64,000 nt of DNA from Edaphocola aurantiacus (GCF_019797745.1 NZ_VOSI01000003.1:62001-126000), one strand, 5' to 3'; shown: positions 44,557 to 54,127, counted from the first letter of the stretch. The notes: generated from the sequence alone by a model not told the origin. Made by a program: numbers and translations.

Positions 44557-45249
44557 ATGAAAATAATTGTATTCGTAGCTTTATGTGCTATTCCATTCGT
44601 TAACCATGCACAACAAAATAATTGGAGCAAAGGTCTTAGTATTGAAATCAGTGGTTTCCAGGCTTCGGCAAAGAGAAATGATGAAGTTATGGATGCGAAA
44701 GCCAGACCCGGTTTTGGTGCGGCAATTTTAAAGCGATTTCCTGTTTGTCAAAAATGGGCCATAGAAACGGGAATTGGATTTACCCAATTTAATACTCAGT
44801 TCACTTTCTATAGACCTGTAGGCGAACCGGGTACCGAGATCGTTTTCTGGCATGTGAACAGCAGCCTTAATTATTTAAAGATACCCTTGTTTGCTACTTA
44901 TAGTCGGGGCTTATCATCAAAATCTGCACTTAATTTCTCTGCAGGCATCAATACCAGAATCTTAATCACTGCAAAAGAGACAGAGTACGGTAATTTCATG
45001 TGGAATGACCTATTGTATTATAGGTACTACAATTCGATGCCCATTATTTCTCCCCAGGTTGCGATAGGGTATAACTATGCTTTGAAAAATAATTCAGGTA
45101 TTCGCCTGGAAGCTTTTGTCGGTAGGGACATCAATAGATTTAATAGTAAACATTGGAAATACTATACTGAGCCTGGCAGATTATATTATTACGGCCTTAA
45201 TGTAAGATATACTTTTGGCAGATCAATCCGATCAACCCAGGTAAAATAA
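44557..45249 (+). CDS. Outer-membrane beta-barrel protein
   Basis: A 230-residue protein with signal peptide MKIIVFVALCAIPFVNHAQ. Alternating amphipathic strands follow (GFGAAILKRF, WAIETGIGFTQF, LNYLKIPLFATYSRG) and it ends LYYYGLNVRYTFGRS. This is the PorT-like/porin-family small barrel common in Bacteroidota. The function is unknown. It stands alone. Confidence 0.75.
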   Translation: MKIIVFVALCAIPFVNHAQQNNWSKGLSIEISGFQASAKRNDEVMDAKARPGFGAAILKRFPVCQKWAIETGIGFTQFNTQFTFYRPVGEPGTEIVFWHVNSSLNYLKIPLFATYSRGLSSKSALNFSAGINTRILITAKETEYGNFMWNDLLYYRYYNSMPIISPQVAIGYNYALKNNSGIRLEAFVGRDINRFNSKHWKYYTEPGRLYYYGLNVRYTFGRSIRSTQVK

Positions 45250-45334
45250 TATTGAATGTTGTGTAGATTTTTTAAATTGGGTATCCGCTTAAAGGGAACA
45301 AGGCTTAGCATTATAATTTAAGTAGCTTATATAT

Positions 45335-45735
45335 CTATTGCTACCTTTTGCCTTGATGCAAAAGGTAGCGCCAAAAAATCAAGGCTGTATAAATCCCTGG
45401 CTAAAAATCAATGTGTCGGCCGGTCGCAAACCACACTCACTGCGCTCAGACAGTGGTTTGTGACTTTATCGACCGAGCCAATGATTTTCTTAACGCCGGA
45501 TTTATAAGGCCATTTTGAGCGATCTGTTCTGTACAGATCGCTTATTGTTTTCATCACAGCGATAGTCATTTTGGAGTGGAGATGCGATCGTTGAGCTCCG
45601 AACGGATCACACGTTAAGCTCAGACGATCAATGCACGCAACGATACAAAATGGCGGTGCCCCGCAATCGCCTTGATGAAAACAAAGGCATTTTTGGTCCT
45701 TTTGTTGCCGGACAAAAGGATGAATAAATAGTTGC
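45335..45735. repeat. Structured intergenic repeat block
   Basis: About 400 bp, no plausible gene, rich in inverted repeats. It opens with the second copy (45340-45383) of the 44-bp repeat seen at 15895, inverted. It then holds nested hairpins CGGTCG...CGACCG around CAAACCAC...GTGGTTTG, GCGATCTGT/ACAGATCGC (45519-45541), and CCTTTTGT/ACAAAAGG near 45702-45720. It resembles dispersed intergenic repeats of Bacteroidota genomes. Confidence 0.65.
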
Positions 45736-45831
45736 CTACATGCGGATAGTCAGTTTTTTTAATTTAAAGCAGGATTCTCTCAGCGATAATGCAAAGTCTT
45801 CGAAATGGAAGGCGTCTTGCCCATTGACAAT

Positions 45832-45877
45832 ACATAATAAATAAAGAAACATAATTATGTTCCTTTATTTATTATGT
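45832..45877. terminator. 46-bp near-perfect inverted repeat
   Basis: ACATAATAAATAAAGAAAC... pairs with ...GTTCCTTTATTTATTATGT (23-bp arms, one mismatch, no loop). It lies in a gene-poor stretch (45735-46099) where I see nothing else. It could be a terminator or a mobile-element scar. Confidence 0.5.
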
Positions 45878-46099
45878 CAGTAACTTTATTACGTATAATG
45901 GCCTCGCATATATGCCAGTATTATGATGAAAGATATAAGGTAACTGTTTCCGGGCGTTGTAAACACGATGTAGGATGAATGCAAAGAAGGGAATTCAGAC
46001 AGGCATAATAAAATATTTTAAAAAAACGATAAAGTGTATTTTATGTATTGGTGGTTTCCATGCTAAAAACGTACCAATTACTGCTATAAAAAAAGAAAA

Positions 46100-46666
46100 A
46101 TGCGAAGACCAATTAGCTTTATAACCATAATATTTCTATTGCTTGAACTGGTTAGCTGCAAAAATCAGGATAAGCTACAGGAAACGGAGGACTCAATTGT
46201 AGCCCATTCAGGTAGTGGGGATACTAATGCAAATGGGCAGACGGATTTTAAAACTTCTTCTGGCAACCAACTTTCCATAAAAGATGCTGTAAAGCAGGCA
46301 GAGGCATCATTTGCCCAATATCTGCCCAAAATTCTCAAATCCCATGATGGTGTGTTAGATATTCAACAATCTTACACCGGCGATTTTACCGGCGATGGTA
46401 TTGAAGATGTAGCGATATATTTTTCGCTGGGGCCTGCAGGTGGCGGCAATGCCATTGTAGGGCGAGGTTTGGCCCTGTATAAAAACGAAGGAAACAAAGT
46501 GAATGTTATTGTAGGCTACGAGCCGGAGTACCTGTTTAAAGTTGATACCATCAGCGATGGAAAAATTATAGTGGAAAAAATGGAATACGCCGAAACCGAC
46601 GGAAGGTGTTGCCCTTCTATAAGATCCAAACATGCACTTACCATTTCAGGAAATAAGGTTTATTAA
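46100..46666 (+). CDS. Lipoprotein with FG-GAP-like calcium motif
   Basis: A 188-residue lipoprotein with lipobox LVSC (MRRPISFITIIFLLLELVSCKNQ). Central motif SYTGDFTGDGIEDVAIYFSLG reads like the FG-GAP/VCBS calcium-binding loop (DFxGDGxxD). It ends with a CC pair (TDGRCCPSIRSKH). No family assignment. It is isolated, between repeat DNA and the defence-like gene. Confidence 0.7.
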   Translation: MRRPISFITIIFLLLELVSCKNQDKLQETEDSIVAHSGSGDTNANGQTDFKTSSGNQLSIKDAVKQAEASFAQYLPKILKSHDGVLDIQQSYTGDFTGDGIEDVAIYFSLGPAGGGNAIVGRGLALYKNEGNKVNVIVGYEPEYLFKVDTISDGKIIVEKMEYAETDGRCCPSIRSKHALTISGNKVY

Positions 46667-47082
46667 AAAGTATATAAAAAACTTGTAAATAAATGTGATG
46701 ATTGTCACGCGGGATAGTTCGATTTATATTTTGAGGAATCAGTCCCGAAAGGTTTTAGTTCAAGTAATCCTGTTGTTGTGTCACTCGATGCCCTAAGAAG
46801 TCCGGAAAAGAGAAATGAGAAACCAGAGATTTTGTAGATGTGATAGTTGAAGAAGGTACAGTCAAGGACAGCAGAGAATATAAAGAGTTGGAGGGATACA
46901 TGAGCAATGCTGTTTATCTAATTTATATGGGCTGCTTGTTTGTATGAATATAACAACGCCTTTTTTAAAGTTAGAAAAGCCTGTAAAAATCACTTTATCT
47001 GGCAGAATTACTCTTAAATCAGAGAAAACGAAGTAAATTTGGAACTACTCCATTTATCACTTTATTCCAATAGCTAATTGTA
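46667..47082. other. 416-bp region with possible gene debris
   Basis: Two partial plus-strand frames look like remains of one gene broken by a frameshift. 46733-46834 reads EESVPKGFSSSNPVVVSLDA onward; 46829-46948 reads DFVDVIVEEGTVKDSREYKE onward, ending in TGA. Neither has a start of its own. A -7 box TAAATTTG (47034-47041) for the next gene is at the right end. Confidence 0.35.
47034..47041 (+). promoter_or_regulatory. Promoter -7 box of NTPase gene
   Basis: TAAATTTG, exact TAnnTTTG match, 42 bp before the ATG at 47083. No -33 TTTG is seen. Confidence 0.45.
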
Positions 47083-50000
47083 ATGTCGATAGTTGAATGT
47101 TCATTTCCCTCTGAAATAGCGCCATCAGAAAATAAGCCCCCTGCGCTTGCCAATCAATCTTACCCATATAATGACATTGCCAGCGATAGAAGGTTTGAAG
47201 AACTATTATATACGATAGTTAAGTCTAAGATAGACAAGGACTCGTTTTATGAATTCGACCAGGTGGGTTTGATGTCCGGGGTTAGGGATAAAGGTAGAGA
47301 TTGTGTTCTTCTAAGAGGAGGCAAAAATTATGGGTTAATCCAGTGCAAGAAATATCGTGACAATCTGGGTAAGCAAACTTTTGGTGAGGAAATAACAAAA
47401 TTCGCACTATACAGCATTATCGATCCATCATTAATCCACGATTCGAAGGATTTTAAATATTTTATTGCAGTATCGACGGGTTTTGTATTAGCCTGCAGCG
47501 ATTTCATAGATGATTTTTCAAACAAAATATTGGTTGAACCTGATCTTGATAAATGGATCAACAAGAATCTTAATAATCCGACTTTAGCACCTTTAAAACT
47601 AGAACTATTTTCAGAGCTGAAGGTAAGGGTGTGTGATATTTTGTACGGAATGGAGGTTATTAAGTTACCACCACAAGGTTTAGACCTCTATTTATCCGAA
47701 CAGAACCACCGAAACATTGCCCCTCATTTTTTTGAACTCAAAACAGTTATAGATAGTCAAGCAATTGAAAAGCTAAGGCTAGACATTTTGGGTATTCAGA
47801 AGCTAGATCAAATCCAAATAAGAGAGGAGCTTCAATTTGGGTCCTCGAGCCTTAAATTGGAACGGAACACATTTGATGAGTTACCCGACTCCCATATAGC
47901 AAGAATAGAAACAGATCATTTATTTGAATGGATATCCACTGAACCGGAAAGAGACAAAACTGATCGTCCGCTAAATTTGATTCTTTTAGCTGGAAATCCC
48001 GGAATGGGAAAGACCGTAATATTAAAAGACTTATTTGACCGATTAACTGAAAAAGGGATCCCTGTTCTTGGGTTAAAGGCTGACAAGCTGGCAATCTCAA
48101 ACATTAATGATCTTCAGCATCAGATTGGGTTAAGCATACCTGTGCATGACTTCATTAAACAATGTAAGCAGCAATTTGAAAAAACTATTATAGTCATTGA
48201 TCAAATTGACGCGTTATCACAAGCTATGTCTGCGGACAGAAGTGCACTTTTAGTCGTGAAATCATTTTTTGATAAATATGTTTATGATCCGGAAGTGAGA
48301 ATTATTATGTCCGTAAGAGTCCATGACTTACACTACGATCCATCTTTAAGCGTATATAAGCATATCAAGTCGGTGTCAGTGTCTCCTTTAGGCGATAACG
48401 ACGTGCTAAATGTTTTGCAAGCTATCGGCATATCAAAGGACAATATATCAGCCAAGCTATTTTTACTTTTGCGTACACCTAATCATTTGAATGTATTTAC
48501 CCGGATTGCTAAAAATTATGATGCTTGGCGTGGAATCACCAACATACAGGGCTTATATCTTGAGCTATGGAAACAAAAGGTATTGAATCCTTATTCAAAT
48601 ACGGTTACGGCAAAAGAAATAAAAGCCTTTTTATACAAAGTTTCGGCCAGGATGTATGCTGCCAATAGAATCAGTGTAAGTATTCACCAGTTTGACGAAG
48701 ATATTCATGTACTAAACTATTTAAAAAGTGAATTGCTCATAAAAGAAGAAGATAATAATATCCAGTTCTTTCATCAGTCCTTTTATGACTTTGTTTTTGC
48801 TAAACAATTTGTGGAGAGTAATGGAGATCTCGTTACTTATATCAAGGATAATGAGCAAGCTATTCAAATCAGGTCTGCTATTAAGATGGTCATTAATTAT
48901 CTAAGGGACTACGATCCGCAGAGATACCTGCAGATATTAGAACAACTATTAATAGACAATGATATTTATTTTCATATCAAGCAAATGTTAGTGTCAGTTC
49001 TGGCATTTCAGGAGCAACCTTTAGAAGAAGAAGTTGAACTCTTCCTAAAAATTGCAGAGAGAAATCCTGAGTTACAAACCGTATTTCTTGAATATGTAAG
49101 CTCTAAGCAGTGGCTGCCTTCAATTTTGAGCCGTCTTGTCATTCCATTCATTGAGAAATCAGGATTAATTATAGGGCTAGTGTTAAAGGATACTACAGGT
49201 CCCCGTGATGATGAACAGTATAGTTGCCTCATGATACTTGGAGTATTATACCGCAGTATTAATGTGGATATTGCAGCTGCTTGGAAATATGTACTTGAGA
49301 CCAGCAATCTGGAAATTGTTTATGGCACAGTTTCACATATACAAAATTGGGATGACGAAAGGGCTCTGTCTCTACTCGCCAGATGTGAAGCACAACTAAA
49401 AGAAAATGAATTTCGATACCATCATGTCTTAGAAGAAATTGCTAAAACAAGACCAGATTTTTCATGGGATAAGATAAGGGATCAGTTAATATCGGACAGT
49501 AAAAGCAATAAAAATGCTCATAGCGATTATCATGAATTTTCACTTTTAAGAGCGCTTGCTAAAGTAATACCAGAAAAGCTGATTGTAGGACTTCATTCAA
49601 TCATTGATCAAAATTTGGACAAGGAAAATATTTTGAATGAAAAGATAATTACGGACAGGGGATTATCATATATAAACATTGAGGACAAGGACAACCTTTA
49701 CGGGAAGGAATATTTGTATAGGTTATTAGCAGTTTGTTTGAGAAGGGCTGCAGCTAAGCGCGCAAAAGAATTCAGGACCTTTCTTGATCTTCACGCGAAT
49801 TCTGTGCATAAGGGTGTGTTACGATTAATAGTTTTTGCTTTGACAACAAATGAAGAATATTACCCGGGGCAAATATTTAATTTATTTATTCATCTGCATA
49901 GTCATGACTATATCAAACGGGGAGAAACTTTTAGCCTCGAATTTAGAGAACTACTACAGGAAGGATTTTCATATATGTGCCAGGAGAATAGAGCTCATAT

Positions 50001-51675
50001 TGTATCATCCATAAAAAATCTTATAGTAAAAGGTGAGATTTGGATATACAAAGCCAGCGATAAACCCTTTCGCATGGGAGAATGGGGTATTGGAAGGTAT
50101 TCCTACCTATTACGACTACCCAAACCATTGATTCAGAACGATAAGGAACTGATAAAAATCGTGCAAGAAGGGGATCGGAGGTTTCCTGATTTTAAAGAAG
50201 TGAAAAGGAATTATTCCGGGTTGGCGGGTGTTGTAAGAAGGCCTCTACCTGAAGTCGGTTATCAAAAAATGTCCAAAGATCAGTGGATCGCGTCATTCAG
50301 AAAGTATTCGGGGGAACATGATAGATTCGCGAAGGACTTTTTAAAGGGAGGTCTCCATGAGCACAGTTGGGCTTTTAAGGATTGGGCAGTTAAAGACCCC
50401 AGTCAGGTAAAAATCGAAATTATTGAAATGGTTATGGATAACCCAGACATTCATATTTCTTACGCGATATTGGGCCTTTTAGGTATGGTAGAAGCTAAGG
50501 TTAATCCTGACAAAATACTTCCACTCTTTAAAAGATTATTGAACACCAACAAATATCAAGTTGAATTACGTTTATGTATTACTATAGCAGGATATCTTGT
50601 TGGAGAAGAAAAAGATGAGCCGCAAATAGTTGACTTTCTGATTGAAAACGCTCTTAAATTAGAAGATAGGCCCAGAATAACAGAAAAATATGAAGCCCAA
50701 ACAAGTATCAATGGATTAGTTACCTATGCAATGAATACGACCCATGGCTATGCTGCAGAGAAACTCGTTTATATAACTGACAGACAATATGAAGAAATTA
50801 TTTTCAGTACCCTCGACCTTATTTTACAGAATGGACCTCCAGAGTCAAAAGCCATATTACTTTGCAGATTTGCACATTTAATTCATTTAAATAAAGACAG
50901 AGCATTTAATCTATTTATTGCAACACTTGACCGAGAAACTGATGTCCATGTACTCGCCTCATCGATTTGGTCGCTTCGATATATGTTGAACCACGATTTT
51001 GCAAGACTGAGTGAAACATATAGAAAATTAATATCAGCCCCTAACTTGGGAAAAGATGATATAAGAACCCTCGTGGATATTTTGTATTTTTCTTACTTGT
51101 TTGACAAACCTGGAGCGGACATACTATTGAACAGCTTTTTGGAGAATAATTCAGGGGGCTATAGTCATCTAATAAGGACAATTATTGAAAACTACTATAT
51201 CAATGAGAATGCTCATGAAAGGTCAAGTCCCATACTAATGTCTATTTTACGGCTTGCTGATGAAAATAAAAGAGAAAAATTGAATTTCGGTTTTTATAAT
51301 ATTGATCATATAGATTTGCTGCATATTCTTGAATTTTTGAAGGAATATGTAAAATCGAAATACTTTGTGCTCTCTGACAATTTTCTTGAATACCTTACGC
51401 AGCAATGCGGAAAATATCCATTTGAAAGTATAAATCTTTTCAATATGGCAATGCTGGAGGACTCAGACGAAGACGAAACTGAGAGTGATAGCTATTTCAG
51501 AATACACCGTGTTGATAATATTTCAAAATTTATTATTGGCGCATACAATAGTTTGAAAGGAAATGATCCTGAGAACAGGAAATATCGAAATGCCTTAATA
51601 AAATCGTTTGACACAATTCTAAAGGATTTCAGATACAGACGTAGTATTGATAGATTATTGGAAGATCAGCTATGA
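47083..51675 (+). CDS. Mrr-like nuclease/STAND NTPase, candidate defence protein
   Basis: A 1530-residue protein. Residues about 35-135 fit an Mrr-type PD-(D/E)xK nuclease: FEELLYTIV, GVRDKGRDCVLL (Asp73) and LIQCKKY (Gln87, Lys89). An NTPase follows with Walker A LLAGNPGMGKTV (303-312, Lys310) and Walker B IIVIDQIDAL (Asp373, Asp376). The remaining 1000 residues are helical, HEAT/TPR-like, without catalytic motifs and so a likely sensor. This domain order resembles AVAST (Avs) proteins, especially Avs4, where phage protein binding triggers the nuclease. The gene is clearly AT-richer than its neighbours and stands alone near tRNA-Leu. The defence role is inference. Confidence 0.8.
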   Translation: MSIVECSFPSEIAPSENKPPALANQSYPYNDIASDRRFEELLYTIVKSKIDKDSFYEFDQVGLMSGVRDKGRDCVLLRGGKNYGLIQCKKYRDNLGKQTFGEEITKFALYSIIDPSLIHDSKDFKYFIAVSTGFVLACSDFIDDFSNKILVEPDLDKWINKNLNNPTLAPLKLELFSELKVRVCDILYGMEVIKLPPQGLDLYLSEQNHRNIAPHFFELKTVIDSQAIEKLRLDILGIQKLDQIQIREELQFGSSSLKLERNTFDELPDSHIARIETDHLFEWISTEPERDKTDRPLNLILLAGNPGMGKTVILKDLFDRLTEKGIPVLGLKADKLAISNINDLQHQIGLSIPVHDFIKQCKQQFEKTIIVIDQIDALSQAMSADRSALLVVKSFFDKYVYDPEVRIIMSVRVHDLHYDPSLSVYKHIKSVSVSPLGDNDVLNVLQAIGISKDNISAKLFLLLRTPNHLNVFTRIAKNYDAWRGITNIQGLYLELWKQKVLNPYSNTVTAKEIKAFLYKVSARMYAANRISVSIHQFDEDIHVLNYLKSELLIKEEDNNIQFFHQSFYDFVFAKQFVESNGDLVTYIKDNEQAIQIRSAIKMVINYLRDYDPQRYLQILEQLLIDNDIYFHIKQMLVSVLAFQEQPLEEEVELFLKIAERNPELQTVFLEYVSSKQWLPSILSRLVIPFIEKSGLIIGLVLKDTTGPRDDEQYSCLMILGVLYRSINVDIAAAWKYVLETSNLEIVYGTVSHIQNWDDERALSLLARCEAQLKENEFRYHHVLEEIAKTRPDFSWDKIRDQLISDSKSNKNAHSDYHEFSLLRALAKVIPEKLIVGLHSIIDQNLDKENILNEKIITDRGLSYINIEDKDNLYGKEYLYRLLAVCLRRAAAKRAKEFRTFLDLHANSVHKGVLRLIVFALTTNEEYYPGQIFNLFIHLHSHDYIKRGETFSLEFRELLQEGFSYMCQENRAHIVSSIKNLIVKGEIWIYKASDKPFRMGEWGIGRYSYLLRLPKPLIQNDKELIKIVQEGDRRFPDFKEVKRNYSGLAGVVRRPLPEVGYQKMSKDQWIASFRKYSGEHDRFAKDFLKGGLHEHSWAFKDWAVKDPSQVKIEIIEMVMDNPDIHISYAILGLLGMVEAKVNPDKILPLFKRLLNTNKYQVELRLCITIAGYLVGEEKDEPQIVDFLIENALKLEDRPRITEKYEAQTSINGLVTYAMNTTHGYAAEKLVYITDRQYEEIIFSTLDLILQNGPPESKAILLCRFAHLIHLNKDRAFNLFIATLDRETDVHVLASSIWSLRYMLNHDFARLSETYRKLISAPNLGKDDIRTLVDILYFSYLFDKPGADILLNSFLENNSGGYSHLIRTIIENYYINENAHERSSPILMSILRLADENKREKLNFGFYNIDHIDLLHILEFLKEYVKSKYFVLSDNFLEYLTQQCGKYPFESINLFNMAMLEDSDEDETESDSYFRIHRVDNISKFIIGAYNSLKGNDPENRKYRNALIKSFDTILKDFRYRRSIDRLLEDQL

Positions 51676-51688
51676 TTATTTGTAGTCG

Positions 51689-51899
51689 TTATTTCTGCAC
51701 CACCAAATGTTTCAGCCCAGGATCATTCAGTAAACGTTCCATTTCTGATTGAATAATGTCAATTATATCCTGTTCGATCTGCAGGTAGTTCTTCTGGCCT
51801 ATGGTACGTTAGGCATCCTGTTCCTGTTTAAGCGATTCATAGTCGTTGATAATCTCCGAATAATAATAAAGTTCGTTATGTCCGGCGGCAGAAAACCGG
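51689..51899 (-). pseudogene. Decayed gene 3' end
   Basis: A minus-strand frame reads FYRFSAAGHNELYYYSEIIN onward. It is interrupted by TAA at 51809-51811 and then reads RTIGQKNYLQIEQDIIDIIQ onward, ending at TAA 51689-51691. Both parts look protein-like (charged, helical), but no start or family can be seen. It looks like the remnant of an older gene between the tRNA and the NTPase. Confidence 0.45.
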
Positions 51900-51918
51900 T
51901 AAAATGTAAGTCAGAAAA

Positions 51919-51958
51919 AAAAAGAGGTAATAAATCGTAAGATTTATTACCTCTTTTT
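51919..51958 (-). terminator. Terminator of tRNA-Leu
   Basis: 18-bp stem AAAAAGAGGTAATAAATC / GATTTATTACCTCTTTTT with loop GTAA, immediately past the tRNA 3' end on the minus strand and followed there by T-rich sequence. Confidence 0.85.
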
Positions 51959-51959
51959 G

Positions 51960-52041
51960 TGCCCAGGAATGGATTCGAACCATCACACCTTACGGCGCCG
52001 CCACCTGAAGACGGTGCGTCTACCAATTTCGCCACCTGGGC
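51960..52041 (-). tRNA. tRNA-Leu (anticodon CAG)
   Basis: An 82-nt class II tRNA. The acceptor stem is GCCCAGG / CCTGGGC with discriminator A. The D-arm is AATTGGTAGACGC. The anticodon stem CCGTC / GGCGG (one wobble) has loop TTCAGGT, so the anticodon is CAG reading CUG. A variable arm (GCGCCGTAAGGTGT) and T-loop GGTTCGAATCC follow. The 3' CCA is not encoded. The AT-rich defence-like region begins on its 3' side. Confidence 0.93.
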
Positions 52042-52124
52042 TCCTTAATTGGGTTGCAAATGTACATACTAGAATATTGTTTCCCAAAAAATATTGGAAC
52101 ATATTTTTGAGAAAATTAAAAAAG

Positions 52125-52153
52125 AACGCCGCAGCCTTATGGCCCGCGGCGTT
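52125..52153 (-). terminator. Terminator after cysK
   Basis: Stem AACGCCGC / GCGGCGTT with a 13-nt loop, just past the cysK stop on the minus strand, followed there by TTCTTTTTTAATTTT. Confidence 0.75.
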
Positions 52154-52180
52154 TACCCTCTTATACTACCCATATTATCG

Positions 52181-53092
52181 TTAGAAGAGACCTTCTGTCG
52201 ATAAATATCGTTCCCCGGTATCATAGTTGAATGTCAGCACTCTTGCCCCTTCTGGTAAGGTTTCCAGTTTGCGCGACACGGCAGCCAGAGAGGCGCCGGT
52301 CGAAATACCGACCAGTACTCCTTCCGTACGGGCTATTTTGCGGGCATATTCAAATGCCTCCTCTTTATCTACCTGTATGACTTCATCAATCAGTTTGGGA
52401 TCATAGATCTGTGGTATAAAACCAGCCCCGATTCCCTGTATCGGATGCGGACCGGGATTGCCTCCGCTCAGCACCGGCGACAGGACAGGTTCTACAGCAA
52501 TAACCTTAAGTTGTGGGAAGTGTTCTTTTAATACTGATGCGACACCGGTAATATGGCCACCGGTACCCACACCAGTGATCAGGTAATCCAACCCTTCAGG
52601 GAAGTCAGCCAGTATCTCCTGCGCCGTAGTGTTTTTATGTATCGCTACATTTGCAGGATTGTTGAACTGTTGCGGCATCCAGGCTTTAGGGGTATTGCTT
52701 ACCAGTTCCTGAGCCCGTTCTATAGCTCCTTTCATACCTTTCTCTCTGGGCGTTAATTCAAATTCTGCGCCATAAATTTCCATCAGTTTGCGGCGCTCGA
52801 TACTCATTGATTCCGGCATGACCAGGATTACTTTATAACCCTTTACCGCTGCGACCAGCGCGAGTCCTATACCCGTATTGCCAGAGGTAGGTTCAATGAT
52901 TACACTATCCGGCTGCAGGCTGCCGTCCTTTTCTGCCGCTTCAATCATGGCTAATGCGATACGATCTTTAATACTGTTGCCCGGATTACTGCGCTCCAGT
53001 TTGATCCAGACATTACGTGCTGTGCCGAACAGTTTGTTGAGTTTTAATACCGGTGTGTTTCCAATAGTCTCCAGGATGGATTGTACTTTCAT
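52181..53092 (-). CDS. cysK: Cysteine synthase (O-acetylserine sulfhydrylase)
   Basis: A 303-residue PLP enzyme making cysteine from O-acetylserine and sulfide. The start [21 protein letters not shown] is typical. The PLP lysine is in [28 protein letters not shown] binds substrate, [15 protein letters not shown] binds phosphate, and [11 protein letters not shown] lies near the C-terminus. It starts 20 bp after cysE, which makes its substrate. Expression is probably controlled by the Cys-rich leader upstream of cysE. Confidence 0.94.
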   Translation of the reverse strand: MKVQSILETIGNTPVLKLNKLFGTARNVWIKLERSNPGNSIKDRIALAMIEAAEKDGSLQPDSVIIEPTSGNTGIGLALVAAVKGYKVILVMPESMSIERRKLMEIYGAEFELTPREKGMKGAIERAQELVSNTPKAWMPQQFNNPANVAIHKNTTAQEILADFPEGLDYLITGVGTGGHITGVASVLKEHFPQLKVIAVEPVLSPVLSGGNPGPHPIQGIGAGFIPQIYDPKLIDEVIQVDKEEAFEYARKIARTEGVLVGISTGASLAAVSRKLETLPEGARVLTFNYDTGERYLSTEGLF

Positions 53093-53112
53093 AATGTCTT
53101 TATTTTTGATGA

Positions 53113-53943
53113 TTATATAGAAAAATCGACAGCCGTTTTATTGCCCGGCTTTCTTTTAATAATGGTTTCGCTTTTATGGAAGATTTGTGCGTCCGGGGGC
53201 AGGGAAGAAGTCAGCCATACATTACCCCCGACAATACTGTTTTTGCCAATGACCGTATGCCCTCCCAGTATGGTAGCATTGGCATAGATGATCACATGAT
53301 CCTCTATCGTCGGATGCCTTTTTTGGTGTGCAAGGTCCCGGCTTACACTTAAAGCACCCAGTGTAACCCCCTGATATATTTTTACATCTTCGCCTATAAT
53401 ACAGGTTTCTCCGATCACGATGCCTGTACCATGATCAATGAAAAAACGTTTTCCGATCACCGCAGCCGGATGGATGTCAATACCTGTCTTGCTGTGCGCG
53501 ATTTCAGCAAATACACGTGCGAGGATCTGTGCATTGTGATGCCATAAATAATAGGAGATACGGTGTACGGCAATGGCAAAGAAACCAGGGTAGCTGAACA
53601 GGATCTCATGCATAGAGGTTGCTGCCGGATCGAAGCTGATGGCTACTTTCAGGTCTTCAGCCAGTAGGGCATATACATCCTGCAGATCGGTAAAAAAAGC
53701 CTCTGTGATCCTGGTAGCCTCTTCGGGTGTAAATTGTTCCTGCAATAACAGTTCTCTTAATATGATTTGTAATTCCAGTTCTTTCTGTTCAAACTGACTG
53801 TAACTCAAGAACTCCTTCCGGGTGGTGAACATCCAGTCAAATATTTCGGTGATCCAGTAAGCCGTTTGTTGCCGGTCCAGAAAGATGCGGTTGGCCAGGA
53901 AATTGCGCTGGTAAATAGCTTTGTTTCTTGAAATGACTTCCAC
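53113..53943 (-). CDS. cysE: Serine O-acetyltransferase
   Basis: A 276-residue enzyme of the CysE/EpsC hexapeptide group that acetylates serine with acetyl-CoA. The catalytic region is [19 protein letters not shown], with [30 protein letters not shown] forming left-handed beta-helix turns. The longer N-terminal helical domain is typical of Bacteroidota. The start is GTG at 53943; a stop lies a few codons upstream and no ATG fits. It sits behind an attenuator and heads the cysE-cysK operon. Confidence 0.92.
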   Translation of the reverse strand: MEVISRNKAIYQRNFLANRIFLDRQQTAYWITEIFDWMFTTRKEFLSYSQFEQKELELQIILRELLLQEQFTPEEATRITEAFFTDLQDVYALLAEDLKVAISFDPAATSMHEILFSYPGFFAIAVHRISYYLWHHNAQILARVFAEIAHSKTGIDIHPAAVIGKRFFIDHGTGIVIGETCIIGEDVKIYQGVTLGALSVSRDLAHQKRHPTIEDHVIIYANATILGGHTVIGKNSIVGGNVWLTSSLPPDAQIFHKSETIIKRKPGNKTAVDFSI

Positions 53944-53974
53944 TGTTTTTATTTTATCAGGTCAGAAAATAGAA

Positions 53975-54003
53975 AATGCCCCTGCGGGATACGCAAGGGC
54001 ATT
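53975..54003 (-). terminator. Attenuator terminator of cysE leader
   Basis: Read on the minus strand: 12-bp stem AATGCCCTTGCG / CGCAGGGGCATT (one wobble) with loop TATCC, then TTCTATTTT. It lies between the Cys-rich leader ORF and cysE, ending 32 bp before the GTG. Its 5' arm (53993-54005) can instead pair with 54042-54054. Confidence 0.85.
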
Positions 54004-54033
54004 GGAAAATCTTATATAGAACGCTTCAGAGCA

Positions 54034-54108
54034 CTACATAACCATACCGCTTGCAGGATGATCCCACATTGTACAACAGCAGTATTGGCAGCAAGTCTGG
54101 TGAAACAT
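54034..54108 (-). CDS. Cys-rich leader peptide of cysE-cysK
   Basis: A 24-residue frame, MFHQTCCQYCCCTM then WDHPASGMVM, with five Cys codons in seven positions (CCQYCCC). Codon stretch 54078-54088 (CCAATACTGCT in RNA sense) can pair with GCGGTATGG (54042-54050) as the first hairpin. GCAAGCGGTATGG (54042-54054) can alternatively pair with CCAATGCCCTTGC (53993-54005), the 5' arm of the terminator. The peptide is presumably a ribosome-stalling sensor of charged tRNA-Cys and not a functional protein. It is preceded by an A-rich leader. Confidence 0.8.
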   Translation of the reverse strand: MFHQTCCQYCCCTMWDHPASGMVM

Positions 54109-54127
54109 AATTTTTGTTTTGTTATTA

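Noticed and set aside
51717-51726. GCCCAGGAT as a possible att repeat of the tRNA-Leu 3' end
   Set aside because: Only about 8 bases match the tRNA 3' end (GCCCAGGAAT), and no integrase is present.
53944-54125. SAM or other riboswitch before cysE
   Set aside because: No known aptamer core is recognised, whereas a Cys-rich ORF with a consistent set of alternative pairings explains the region.
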